Assembly (NCBI GenBank): GCA_012931725.1
Contig: CM022946.1
Span: forward strand, 80,963,963 to 81,027,962
DNA length: 64,000 nucleotides
Origin: Litsea cubeba
Lineage: Eukaryota; Streptophyta; Magnoliopsida; Laurales; Lauraceae
Direction of reading: 5' to 3'
Both the position numbers and the translations under genes were made by a program. The notes beneath the pieces were generated by a model. It saw nothing but the letters and a program-made list of their open reading frames with translations, made no database searches and was not told the origin of the DNA. This document shows, one piece after another, positions 33,070-43,025 of this stretch (the stretch's first letter is position 1; every line of letters starts with the position of its first letter).

Positions 33070-33418
33070 TTCTTGCCTTCTCCTTCTGCCTCCAATGGGT
33101 TAGACGTGGCTTTTCAGCCCATCTACTTAGTTTTTTATTGGACATAGTTTTTTATTGTACATAGGACCTCATTTTGGTCTTTGTCCTCTAAAAACCTGAG
33201 GTTATAGCCAAGCCAAGTGACTTAAGAGCATCCTCTGTTCTCATCTGCATGGATGATAACAAAGTCCACATATGGCTTGCGACCGTCAATCTGAACGAGT
33301 CCCCCACAATCTCCTGAGAAGTTAGATCCTCCTTTTATTGCTTTTCATTGTAGTTTGTATTTTTCCAAAAGAGACAAAAATCACAACTCTTGTCTTTCAT
33401 TATTGATAAGAATTGTAA

Positions 33419-33519
33419 ATTGTCTATAAACGCCAAAATCGGCTATAAACGCCAAAAATCGACTATAAAAGCCAAAATCGGCTATAAATGCCAAAAATCG
33501 GCTATAAATGCCAAAACAA
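33419..33519 (+). repeat. Short tandem repeats in E LTR copy B
   Basis: Five units like ATCGGCTATAAACGCCAAA. Confidence 0.85.
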
Positions 33520-33784
33520 TCGCCTTTCACGGCAAATCAAGAAAATGTCTCTTTTCTTAAATATATGTGCTATGAAAAACTTGAAAGAAGTTGATTTCCT
33601 TTTTACTTGCGAAGGTCGATCTCTGGATCACCACTTGAATTCCAAGTAAAATAGAAAATATGGCACACCCTCACAAAAAATGTTGATACCCGCTTCTGCC
33701 CCCCAGTTACGAAAAGGTCGTACCCCACGGACTCCCACGTCCGCCGACCTCGGTAGAACCGAGCCATGAATGCGCGGTCCATCA

Positions 33785-34200
33785 AGCTGGCACACCCGAT
33801 GGGACTCATTCATTTGAGAACACGATGCTAGAAATGAAATCTTTGCATATCATATCTAATGCTCTATACTTATACTTCTTTTCTGGATTCCTTGGCTACT
33901 TTCTAATTGGTGGCCTATGTTGGATTCCGCATCTAAAAAAAATGAGATGAGATTTTTTGGAAATTTCTAATTCTTTGAATTTATTTTTACTCTTTTTCTT
34001 TTCAAAAAAAAATAAAAAAATCAGATTTCTCAGTTTGGATTCAAAATTGATAAACCTTGATCCTTTCCTATCATTCATCGTGCTTGTAGAAATGTTGAAC
34101 CTGTTCGACTAAGGTTTTGGGCCATCGTTTCTCTTCGATGAGTTCATTAGAGATCTAAAAAACAAATCAAAAATAGATTAAAATTATTGTATTCAAACGG
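33785..34200 (+). other. E-family leader fragment with one tandem-repeat unit
   Basis: It matches 60192-60560 downstream of the LTR in the 57567 copy, starting AGCTGGCACACCCGATGGGA (PBS region) and including one unit of the roughly 155-bp repeat (CTGTTCGACTAAGGTTTTGG). It ends in A-rich DNA near 34190 and abuts the truncated end of element M1. No reading frame is supported. Confidence 0.7.
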
Positions 34201-34470
34201 GGATATGATGTAGCTCTTGAAGATGCTGCAGTTCCAGAAGATTCTCCCCTTTGGAATAATTACATAAATGTATCCGAGCAAGCTCCTCCTTTACCTTCAC
34301 CTGCTGAGCCCCAATCTCATATTCAGGCCGTTGACATCATTCCGTCTACTGGTGGGGACGCGGGCTAAGCTGCTGTTGTTAATCTGCTTCCTTCAGCTTC
34401 TACTGCCGAGATGCCTCCTCCAGCTTCAACTGCCGAGCTGCCTTCTTCAGCTTCTGACGTTCTTGAATAG
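34201..34470 (+). pseudogene. C-terminal remnant of M1 antisense gene (aORF)
   Basis: The plus-strand frame reads YDVALEDAAVPEDSPLW, then a Pro/Ala/Ser tail, with one in-frame TAA at 34366-34368 and a final TAG at 34468-34470. The first block aligns with GWRAGLKEAGASEDHPSF near the end of the M2 antisense gene, in the same place and orientation relative to pol. The tail contains a short repeat (SASTAEMPP, ASTAELPS). The rest of the gene is lost at the junction with the E leader. Function is unknown. Confidence 0.7.
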
Positions 34471-34980
34471 ATCATTTTTGTCAATTTGGAAATCATTTTG
34501 TTTAATTTCTTGTATGGCAATTCTGCCAACCCGTTTGCCCTATCTATGGGCAAAAAACATTTTTGGAAGATCTATTATGCCCGACCTGTGGGCTGATGTT
34601 ATCTCTGTTAATGAAATGTTTTCTTTTCTATGATATTGTATTACGTTTTCTTTGCTGCACTGTCGGTTCTTTCCGAACTCACTTTTTGGCCCAATGCTTG
34701 CATCGTCATGCCTAGCAATTAGATTAAAGGAGATCAGCACGACACACCTAGTTTGGTTTCCTCCCAGTTAGGTTTTTTGATCCTTCGAAATGAAGTAATG
34801 GGTGCTAAGCTGCCCCTAATTTCCTGGGCCTTGGCCCTGTTTATTTTAGCGAGGTTGGTCCCGATAGGATATATCCTATCATGGGTCCTCAGATGAATTG
34901 TTTAGTCTGGCCTCATCCTTGGCACAGGAATTTTGGCGAAGTGATGATAATATGGAAATATTTCAGTAGTATTGCCGAAG
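34471..34980 (+). other. 3' flank of M1 antisense gene, no gene seen
   Basis: About 500 bp of AT-rich DNA with TGTAATGAAATG-like 3' untranslated character (for example TTAATGAAATGTTTTC near 34608). A six-base-core inverted repeat GATAGGATATATCCTATC lies at 34863-34880. Nothing else is recognised. Confidence 0.4.
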
Positions 34981-35310
34981 TTGATATGCATAAGACCGAG
35001 GTGTCTATGATTGAAGTGCATAGATCCGAGATGGAGAAAGCCGAGATACACGTGACCGAGGTGCATAAGGTCGAGATGTATGTGACCGTGATGCATAAGT
35101 TCGAGACGCCTATGATCGAGGTGCACAAATCCAAATTACATGGATCCAAGATGAAGAAGGCCGAGATGCACGTGACTAAGGTGCATAAATCCGACTTACA
35201 TGGATTCGAGATGAAGAAGGCTGATATGCATGTGGCCGAGGTGCATAAGTCTGAGATACTTAGGCCGAGGTCGAAATCGAGATGCTTATGCCAAGGTGGA
35301 TAAGGCCGAG
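34980..35310. repeat. Minisatellite in 3' untranslated region of M1
   Basis: Short degenerate units of about 21-24 bp, such as GAGGTGCATAAGTCCGAGATG, recur about 14 times. The plus-strand frame over it encodes repeated HK-E-V/M units and is a by-product. M2 has a different minisatellite in the same place. Confidence 0.75.
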
Positions 35311-35511
35311 GTCGAAATTAAAAATGTCCCTCATAATATGCAATATAATATATCCGAGTTCTTTGGCATAAAGATCAAAAATTTCAACTCTATACAAGAT
35401 AATTTTATTCATATACAATGCTTAGAAATTGAATTTTTTCAAGTTTGCAATGTTCCATGGCCTTGCCAATGCTTTTCCTTCTAATTTTTACAAATGATAA
35501 GCTCCTGTTCC

Positions 35512-35793
35512 TCAGATCGAAGTGACTCTGTATGGACCTTCCCAGTTCGGCCTGAGTTTTCCATGGCTGGGATCTTTAGTATTTGGAAGTACCTTTCGCA
35601 GAACTAGGTCGCCGACCTTGAATGTTCGTGTTTGAACTTTCTTCTTGTAATTTCGAGCTAACCTTTGCTGGTAGGCTGCTAATTTGATCAAGGCTCGATC
35701 CCTCAGTTCTTCAATCATATCCAGCTGTTCGACAATCCTTCCTTTGTTCCGTTCGTGATCATACGCCTCTGTCCTCATGGTCGGCAATCCCAT
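35512..35793 (-). pseudogene. Integrase C-terminal segment of M1
   Basis: Residues ALIKLAAYQQRLARNYKKKV, then FKVGDLVLRKVLP and KLRPNWEGPYRV match the C-terminal GPY/F-like DNA-binding module of Tat-type integrase. The frame ends with TAG at the left, soon after YRVTSI, so the final 50 or so residues seen in M2 are missing. Confidence 0.85.
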
Positions 35794-35795
35794 TT

Positions 35796-36245
35796 CTAGA
35801 TGAATGACAACTTCCTTCCATATGCAAGGGAAAAATGAGTTTCTTCCGTTGATCTCCTTGGGGTTGTTCTATACGCCCATAAGACACTGGGGAGTTCGTT
35901 CACCCAATTTCCTTTTGCTTTGTCCAGCCTTTTCTTAATTCCATCCAGTAAAGTTTTATTGGAACTTTCTGCTTGGCCATTGTTTTGTGGATAGACCGGG
36001 GTTGCAAAAATGATGCCTAATATTATATTTTTCACATAGGCTTCTAAACATCTTCCCTTCAAATTGCTTTCCATTGTCTGTAACCAATGCTCTTGGTATG
36101 CCAAAAATCTAGTGATGATATTTCTCCATACAAACTGCTTGGCGTCGCTTTCTCGAATATGAACAAGGGGCTCGGCTTCTACCCATTTAGTAAAATAATC
36201 GGTGGAAACAATTAAAAATTGACAATTACCTGCTGACCTCAGCAT
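35796..36245 (-). pseudogene. Integrase catalytic core of M1
   Basis: It holds FLIVSTDYFTKWVEAEP (first Asp) and TPVYPQNNGQAESSNKTLLDG (catalytic Glu). The middle Asp region (ISDNGTQF in relatives) is scrambled here and reads QTMESNLKGR, showing frame loss. VLWAYRTTPRRST follows. It is inactive as read. Confidence 0.88.
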
Positions 36246-36266
36246 AGGACCGACTATATTGATTCC

Positions 36267-36494
36267 CTATTTGTCGAATGGCCATGGACTTATGATTGAG
36301 TTCAGCAGTTCGACATGCTGATGAATATCTCTTCCGAAGCGTTGACATCTATCACATTTTTGTACAAATTTGAGAGCATCTTTTTGCATATAGGGCCACC
36401 AGTATCCCTGTGACATTGCTCTGTGTGCCAAGCTTCTTCCACCGATGTGTCCACCACAGGATCCTTCATGAATTTCCCATAACAGGTCTTCCAC
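36267..36494 (-). pseudogene. Integrase zinc-binding N-terminus of M1
   Basis: HEGSCGGHIGGRSLAHRAMSQGYWWPYMQKDA followed by CDRCQRF is the HHCC zinc-binding domain in the Tat-specific form. The sequence here is close to that of M2. A stop at 36267 separates it from the core. Confidence 0.88.
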
Positions 36495-36536
36495 CTTGGT
36501 CGGACTTACGCATTGTAAGTATGGACCCGAATATGA

Positions 36537-37592
36537 TCACTTGTATAATCGTCCTTCTGGTGAAAACCAGAACTTAGCAGCTTTCCTTCTGATCTTGTTG
36601 CATTCCGTTCTGTCCTCTGGTAAAATTCCTTCTTTTATGTACTCGGCTATTGGCGTCATTGATTCATCATGTTTAACATTCATGATTTGCTGAGCTCCTA
36701 TACTTGGTGATAATTGGAAATCAACGAAAATTTCTCTCCTTAGTTCGGATTTGATCGTCGTCGCTAAGCTGGCTAAGCTGTCAGCATGTCCATTTTCTTC
36801 TCGACCAATTTGCTTGACTTTCACATCTCCGATCTCTTGGATTAGGCGCTGGGCCTGTCCGATGTAAGCAACCATCGGATCATCACAAGCTGCATACTCT
36901 CCATTGAGTTGGTTGGCAACTAGTTGTGAGTCGCAGTGAACCAGAAGTTTCTTTATCCCAAGATCTTTTGCAGTTAGGAGTCCAGACAGGAGAGCTTCAT
37001 ATTCCGCCTCATTATTCGATGCAGTAAAACCAAGGGATACAGCTCTCTCGATTACTGCTCCTTCTGGTGTAATGTATACCATTCCAGCTCCTAATCCTTT
37101 GGAATTAGATGCACCATCAACATAGAGCAACCACTCCTCGTTAGCTTCCAAGCTAGCTTCTTTATGCTTCAACTCCTCTTTGTGTGTGAATTCAGCAATG
37201 AATTCAGCTACTATCTGTCCTTTTATGGCATTCCTTTGAGCTATTTTTATGTCGTGCTCGCCAAGCTCTATTGCCCATTTGACCATTCTTCCTGACAGGT
37301 CGGCTTTTTGCAAGATGGCTCGCAACGGATGTTCGGTCAGAACCTTAATTGTGTGAGCTTGGAAGTAGTGTCTGAGCTTCTGTGCCGCACTTACCAATGC
37401 TAAGGCGACCTTTTCCAGAGGTAAATATCTTGTTTCAACGTCTAACAAGGTTTTACTGACAAAATAGATGGGCAGGTACTGTTTTCCTCCTTCTCTCGTC
37501 AAGGCTGCGCTGACTGCATGCTTGGATACCGCTAGATATAAAATCAATTGTTCTCCTGGACTTGGAATAGAGAGCACAGGTGGGGAGCTCAA
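36537..37592 (-). pseudogene. RNase H and archaeal-type RNase H of M1
   Basis: A 351-codon uninterrupted frame. Its first 130 residues are the gypsy RNase H (LYLAVSKHAVSAALTREG, YLPLEKVALALVSAAQKLRHYF, TEHPLRAIL). Residues about 165-290 form a second RNase H: LLYVDGASNSKGLGAG (Asp), SNNEAEYEALLSGL (Glu), VHCDSQLVANQL (Asp) and GHADSLASLA (Asp). The Tat clade is known to have acquired such an archaeal-like RNase H. This is the best-preserved frame of M1. A further 60 residues form the linker to integrase. Confidence 0.9.
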
Positions 37593-38494
37593 ATATTGCT
37601 TGATCTGTGCTAAAGCTTCGTCACATTGCTCGTCCCATATCTTCTATGCCTTCTTCTTGAGGGCGAGGAACATTGGTCGGCATTTATCCGAGCTTCTTGA
37701 TAAAAAGCGATTTAAGGCTGTGAGCATACCTGTCAGCCTTTGCACCTCCTTCCTTGAGCTAGGTCGGTCAATGTTCTGAACTGCTTCGATTTGGTCGGGA
37801 TTAGCTTCGATTCCTCTATGGGTTACAATGTAACCTAGGAATTTTCCCGAGTTGACACCAAATGAACATTTTGAGGCATTCAACTTGAGCTTGTATCTTC
37901 GCAGGACTTTGAAGACCGAGCTTAAATCTTTCTCGTTGTAATCCTTTCTTCATTTTTTTACCACCATGTCATCAATGTAAGCTTCTGCCGTTTTTCCGAT
38001 CAGATCTTGGAATATCTTTGCTATCAATCTCTGGTATGTGGCCCCCGCATTCTTAAGTCCAAAGGGCATTCTTTTATAACAATAGGGGCCTTTTGGAGTT
38101 ATGAATGCTGTATTTTCTTGGTCTCTTCCATTGCGATCTGATGATATCCTCGATATGCATCCAAGAAGCTCATCCGTTCATGTCCAGCTGTTGAATCTAC
38201 AAGCTACTCAATTTTTGCTAACGGGAAGCCATCTTTTGGACAAACTTTATTTAGATTGGTGAAGTCTACACATACGCTCCATTTTTTATCTTTCTTTAGC
38301 ACAACGACCGTGTTGGACAACCATTTTGGATAGTGGACCTCTCGGATTGCATCTGCTTCCAATAATCTATCAACTTCTTCGTAGACTGCTGCTCGGAGCT
38401 CAGGCGCGAGCTTTCTTTGTTTTTGTATCACTGGCTTTGGTCTTGAATCTATTCCTAGCTTGTGGCTAATAGCTGCTGGATAGACCCCAGGCAT
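37593..38494 (-). pseudogene. Reverse transcriptase of M1
   Basis: From right to left: MPGVYPAAISHKL, WLSNTVVVLKKDKKW, VCVDFTNLNKVCPKDGFPL, a stop, RMSFLDAYRGYHQI, a frameshift, MPFGLKNAGATYQRL, the catalytic EAYIDDMVV (near 37980), a stop after VVKK, and KLNASKCSFGVNSGKFLGYIV. The motif order is complete, but at least two stops and one frameshift make it inactive. It is separated from RNase H by another stop near 37644. Confidence 0.9.
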
Positions 38495-38701
38495 TTGGTA
38501 TGGATTCCAAGCAAAAACATCTGAGTTTTGATTAAAAATTTGGATCAGATTTTTCTACTCTTCTTCAGACAGTGATGTGCCAATCATCCAATATATGTCT
38601 GGATTCCTTCCATGTATCGCAATCTTCTTTAGCTCTTCCATTACCGGGGTATTCAGGTCGGAAAATAATTTAACTTCTTTGGTCCGACCTGAAGTTGATT
38701 G

Positions 38702-39775
38702 CTATTTGAAATCAGTACTCTTACCTGGATCAGTGCCAATATCATTTATCTTTGTTGCCTTTCCTTTTATTGACGCAACCAGATAACTCCTAGAGACAGC
38801 TTGGTCTCCTTTAATCTTCATGGTTCCCTTCTGTGTTGGGAATCGTAGCCTTTGGTGGAAGGTTGATGGCATTGCTTTCATACGATGAATCCATGTTCGT
38901 CCCATGATGGCATTATATGCGGATGGCACATCCACCACTAGGAATTCTACATCTAGACGAACAGGTCCGGCTCCAACTTGAGCAGTTATCACTCCGAGTG
39001 GGTGTACTACCTGGCCACTGAATCCGAACAAAGGAATTGAGGTCGGCTTGACATCTGAATGCTTCAGACCGAGCCTTTGAAATAGCTCGGCATACATTAT
39101 TTCCGAGGAGCTTCCGGGATCTATGAGCATTCTTCGGACATCATACTCATGTACTCGAAGTGTGAGTACGAGGGCATCGTTATTGGCTTGGACCACATCT
39201 CGTAAGTCTTCATCGGAGAATGAAATCTCCGTCTTGCTATGTTCAGACTTGTCGACCAATCTTGGCCCAGTATCCACTTGGTATACCTCCTTCAAATGCG
39301 AAACTATATTTCTTTGTGCTCGAACTGATTGGGTTGTGACTTTTTCTGGATTTATTGCTCCATGGACCACATCTATTACCCCCACAGGTCCTTCTTCATC
39401 TGCAGCTTTTCTGAAATCTTTCCGATCCGAGCTCTCTCTATCCTTCTTTGAGCGCATCTTCTCTACATATTCCTTAAGATGACCATCTCTGACTAGATCT
39501 TCCAGATGTTGCTTGAGCATACGATAATTTTCCATCAGATGACCTTTTTCTCGATGGTAGGAACACCATAGGTTAGGGTTCCGGCGTCCGGGGTCGCTGA
39601 CCATTTTTGGAGGTCTTTTGAAAAATGGTTTATCCTTTATTTGAGTAAGGATCCTATATAATGGATCTTTGAAGATTGTATATTTCCCCTCGTAGGCTGC
39701 TCTTGTGGGTTCGGCACGTCCCATCTTCCTATCAGCATCTCTCCGAACTCTATTCGTCTCTTTCGGATCCTTCAT
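38702..39775 (-). pseudogene. Gag C-terminus and protease of M1
   Basis: A 357-codon frame. Near residue 70, WCSYHREKGHLMENYRMLK is the Tat Gag CxxH...H...C motif, but the final Cys is replaced by Tyr. Near residue 215, MLIDPGSSSEIMY is the protease active site in the Tat form (D-P-G-S). FLVVDVPSAYNAIMGRTW is the flap-side block. The protease would cut the polyprotein during particle maturation. The frame ends with a stop before the RT. Confidence 0.88.
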
Positions 39776-40364
39776 CCACTGCTCGTATCGTCCTTGGTTC
39801 AGGTGCTCCCATGTCTTCTTCCAGTTTTATGAACTCTTCGATCCTCTCCATCAGATCTCTTTGTGTGACAGGGGATCGCTTAGTCAATGATTGACGGAGC
39901 TTGCTTTCTTTTGATAGTCCCAATTTGAAGGTGGCCACTGCTACCTGTTCATTACTTCCATCTACTTCATTATAGATACGCCAATAACGAGCACTGTACT
40001 CCTTCAAACTCTCCGAGTTTTCTTTCTTAAGAGATAGCAATGCTCCAGCATCTTCTAGCTGTTTAGAATTCGTGACAAAACGGGTGACGAAAGATGCTGC
40101 GAGCTCTCGAAAACTATGTATTGATCTCGGCTCAAGACGAGAGAACCATTTTAATGCCAGATCTCCCAAGCTTGAGGGAAAGACTCTGCACATCAATGAT
40201 TCATTTCCGATCCAAAGTGCCATGGAATGCATGAAATGTTGGACGTGGTCGTTAGGGTCCGAGGTTCCATCATAGATTTTCAGCTTGGGAGTTGAGAATC
40301 GCCGAGGTGGGTCTACTCGCTCTATCTCCTTTGAAAAGGGAGATATGAAGCTCTGCATATCCAA
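39750..40364 (-). pseudogene. Gag capsid region of M1
   Basis: KLKIYDGTSDPNDHVQHF, LGDLALKWFSRLEPRSIHSF, LAASFVTRFV and ESLKEYSARYWRIYNEV match the retrotransposon Gag capsid domain (PF03732 type). The frame shifts at both ends: with the N-terminal piece near 40350 and with the zinc-motif piece near 39765. Confidence 0.88.
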
Positions 40365-40776
40365 ATATCATGTTCGGAACATGGTTTCTTGACGCCAATG
40401 CCCTCTCGATCAAATCTTGTACGTCTGCCCCGCCAAGTGCCCGTGAGGCTATCTTTTTTTTGTTTTGGAGTGCAGTATTTTCCATACCTGCTGTTTGGAA
40501 CTCAGATTTTTCCTCCCTTCGTGGTAAAGAGCTTGAAGTCCTGTTTCCTTCATCTCTTGCTCCATGCCTATGTCGGGCTCGCTGATATTTTGATACAGAA
40601 TGATGACTTCTGGGCCCCCGTATATCCGTGCTTCCTCGATGCTCCATTCTTCGGCTTTTATGAGCGGCTTCTGAGCCTTTCCGAAGATTCTCCGCACTTG
40701 GGGGACGTCCTTGCGCCTCCTTTGGTGCTTCTAGCTCGAGCAACAGGCAGTTGAGATTTTCCTTCTGTTGTTTCAT
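40270..40776 (-). pseudogene. Gag N-terminus of M1
   Basis: It starts MKQQKENLNCLLLELEAPKE, is highly charged and low in complexity, and ends with LIERALASRNHVPNMIFGY before the frameshift into the capsid part. No catalytic role is expected. M2 has a similar charged, Gln-rich N-terminus. Confidence 0.65.
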
Positions 40777-41205
40777 TCCCTGTGTCAGGTCTCGGACAGC
40801 TTATTTACATGATTGTTCTAGGTGGACTAATACGTCCCGAGATGAAATTAATGCCTGATGTTCATGACCCTGTTTCTGGTGGGATCCCTTTCATATTTTA
40901 TCCACAGATGGTGAATTTAAAGCATGGCTTGGACTAGCGTGGTGTATTTCCGACAAGATTCGTCCCTTTTCGCTTGGTATGGGATTAGTCCTATTGTTGT
41001 CCGTGCATACAACATATTCATCATTTTGATCATCGGGATGGCCTATCATGGGATTCTTTCCCTAGCGTCTCTGGTGATCTTTGGTCTGGGTTGCCTCTAT
41101 TTGAGATTGAAGATGTTCAGCTTGGTGCTGCGATCGAAGACCAAGCTCTTGATCCACCATATTTATCAACTAGAAGAAACGTCAGTGGATGATTTCCCTC
41201 TCCAT
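40777..41205 (-). other. Leader of M1, no gene seen
   Basis: About 430 bp between gag and the PBS. No frame or known signal beyond its position as the untranslated leader. Confidence 0.5.
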
Positions 41206-41223
41206 TTCCCACAGACGGTGCCA
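41206..41223 (-). other. Primer-binding site of M1
   Basis: Minus strand TGGCACCGTCTGTGGGAA, two bases from the LTR end. It is one base class different from M2 (TGGCGCCGTCTATGGGAA), so both use the same or related tRNA primer. Confidence 0.85.
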
Positions 41224-41225
41224 AT

Positions 41226-41870
41226 TGTAAGATCAGATTTTGATTGGTTGGCTCCCGAGCAAATTGGCTTTGTTTGGCAATGAGGTTTCCTCCTTTAGGA
41301 TTGTGCTGAGGTGCTGAGCAGATCTTCTTACCAATCGTAGGTGCTAAATTTGCTTGGTCGGCTGACGAGCTGATCAGCTCTGCTCGGCAGTGCAAAGCTA
41401 ACTTCTTCTTCTTGGACGGGATTGGGATTCCTATTTGAATCACAAAGAAAGCATCAAGAGGACTCGATCGGTTGGTCCGACCGAGGACTCTCCGATGGTA
41501 AAGTCAATCATTCTCATATTTCTATGATGTAATTGAATTATTTTGTGTTATCTGTATTCTTACTTTTTTTTATGATAGACATGTTCCTTTTTATATCCTC
41601 TTGTTCTGATCCTCTTCCTCTTCTTCTCCCACGTTATTCTTCTTCAGTATGCATGATCTCCTTGCTTCAAGGCCTTCAAATTGAAGTCTCTTTGATGTCT
41701 CATCATGGGCTGCTTTAATTCCATAATTAACCCCTATCGTTGCCGCTTTCTGTCTTATGAAACTGTTATTTCACCATTTCTTAATATTCATTGGGCCCAA
41801 ACAGAAGTTCAGGTTAGGTTGACCCTTATCCAGGCTCGGCCCGAGGACACTTCGAATTTCTCCCCCCACA
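41226..41870 (-). repeat. 5' LTR of M1
   Basis: Minus strand TGTGGGGGGAG...GATCTTACA, 645 bp. The start resembles that of the M2 LTR (TGTGTGGGGAG). A TATA-like GATATAAAAAGG (minus strand) lies near 41588-41600. The partner 3' LTR is not in the window. The 5 bases beyond the LTR are GTGGT. Confidence 0.85.
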
Positions 41871-42930
41871 GTGGTCAAGGAAGGTTATTGGGCTGCAGAT
41901 TGGACTAGTGTTACCACCCATTTGCTGCTCCACCTTCGTTAAAGTAGAATCTCAACAAGAGTACCAATAGATTCACCTACTAGAACAAAAATGATGCTGA
42001 TGGCTACCAATAGCTGCCATTCTGGTGAACTTGGTTCCTTGTTTTCTTTAAGAGGACATGAGACCAACACAAATCAATTGTATTAGTATCCAGTGAAATC
42101 TTAACCGATAAATAGTATCCATGTAATTGATGAATTGTTGTACAAATTTTAGGATTTCTTTTTGCAGTATTGGGCTGTTTGGCAAACTAGTTCTCCGGAG
42201 GAGGTGCTGGCCGGAAGAGGGTTGGAGGAGATGAATGGATTTTTTGTTTGATATAATTTTTTTCTATTTGCAAGAAAACCCTGTCCTTTTTTTATTCATA
42301 TTAAGAGAAGGTCATAGCTGAGGCGGCGAACTTACCACGTGGTGCGCAGGTATTCGTCCAAATAGGCTCCCTCTGTTTCAACAAAATAGAGGAGACTCCC
42401 TAGAGAGATGTCAAATTATTATTTTATTAAGTTTTTCAAGTGCGAATTTTTATTTTATTATTCTTGTTTCAAAGACTTCAAAGGCAAGTACATTCAACAC
42501 TATTATTTTATTCAAAATAAAATTTTGATATTTGCATTATGATATGCCTTGGCATACCATCACAAATGCCAAATACCATGTCGTATCAGACAAATCTATT
42601 GGAGACAATGTCACATGTCATTTATAGCCATTGGGGGCCGATATGGACAAATAACACCTCCGTTGGAGATGATGTAATGGGAAGTTTAGGGGAGTGTAAG
42701 GGTTTGGCTAGTGTGCACACGCCTTGGGCTCTGGCTAGGCCTACGTTCAATCCCATATGTAAAGGTGCAATAAGGCCCACCTATCCATACCGCCTCAACC
42801 ATTGAGGTTTAGGAACCTAGGATGGTGCTGGGACTGATCATGTAAACATGGGCCATTTTTGAGTCTCGGAACCTGTGTGTAAAAAAATGATGGCCACGTG
42901 AGATAGACTAGCGGAGCTAGGTTGCTAAAT
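41871..42930. other. Unassigned DNA between M1 and the MITE
   Basis: About 1 kb with no recognisable transposon protein. It contains TGTTTGGCAAAC (near 42178), a motif common at ends of small plant transposons, AT-rich stretches, and the short membrane-anchor-like frame at 41939-42060. It may include old host sequence. Confidence 0.4.
41939..42060 (-). CDS. Possible C-terminal exon fragment with a membrane anchor
   Basis: The minus strand reads KENKEPSSPEWQLLVAISII then FVLVGESIGTLVEILL and a TAA. The hydrophobic run after SPEW would span a membrane, and the short end reads like a natural C terminus. The preceding CTCTTAAAG could be a splice acceptor, though its pyrimidine tract is weak. I cannot name the gene. 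It may be an exon relic or chance. Confidence 0.2.
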
Positions 42931-43025
42931 TTGGATTTGACATATTAACTCCCCTTAAACATTGCATCTCAAATTTTATGGCTAGAAATATATTAATATC
43001 ACCAGAGTCGTTTGACTTTTGTCCA
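42931..43025. mobile_element. MITE copy 1, left part (split by M2)
   Basis: GGATTTGACATATTAACTCCCCTTAAAC starts the element; it matches the left end of MITE copy 2 (55809) and the complement of the right end at 55318-55364. The split with M2 is at GTCCA (43021-43025). Confidence 0.85.
43021..43025. repeat. Target site duplication GTCCA, left (element M2)
   Basis: GTCCA here and at 55165-55169 flank the complete M2 element exactly. Confidence 0.95.

Larger units (their letters stand above)
32190..33350 (+). repeat. Duplicated LTR segment in copy B
   Basis: About 1.1 kb repeats sequence already seen at about 31085-32181, in direct orientation. The junction at 32181-32190 has no TG or CA end, so this is a tandem duplication and not two abutting LTRs. 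CCTCCACAATC occurs near both break points. Confidence 0.75.
30009..33784 (+). repeat. E-family LTR, copy B, with internal duplication
   Basis: It starts TGTTGACACC and ends CGGTCCATCA but is 3776 bp because about 1.1 kb of the LTR is present twice. The first pass runs to 32181 (CATTGTAGTTTG). The second restarts near 32190 at a point matching about 31085 (GCCGGCGACCATGGAG) and runs to the LTR end. Both passes have a TATA box (31749 and 32873); the G/C palindrome is clear only in the second (33047-33069). The downstream flank is PBS-like and leader sequence, so this LTR is a 5' LTR for what follows. Confidence 0.85.
34201..41870 (-). mobile_element. Tat-lineage gypsy element M1, 3'-truncated
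   Basis: On the minus strand from right to left: LTR 41226-41870, PBS 41206-41223, gag, protease, RT, RNase H, archaeal-type RNase H, integrase, a minisatellite, and finally the tail of an antisense gene on the plus strand, where the element is cut at 34201. The 3' LTR is missing. An additional archaeal-type RNase H before integrase and an antisense gene after pol place it in the Tat lineage. Stops and frameshifts break nearly every domain, more so than in M2. Confidence 0.9.

Noticed and set aside
30009..33784. Two abutting solo LTRs
   Set aside because: The inner junction near 32185 has no CA/TG boundary and no target duplication; an internal tandem duplication explains it.
34881..35303. 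Plus-strand frame of 140 codons with repeated His-Lys-Glu-Met units
   Set aside because: It lies entirely over the M1 minisatellite; the repetition of a short unit without stops produces the frame. It has no promoter or homologue, and M2 has an unrelated array there.
39123..39482. Plus-strand Ser/Thr-rich frame
   Set aside because: Antisense shadow of the M1 gag-protease frame.
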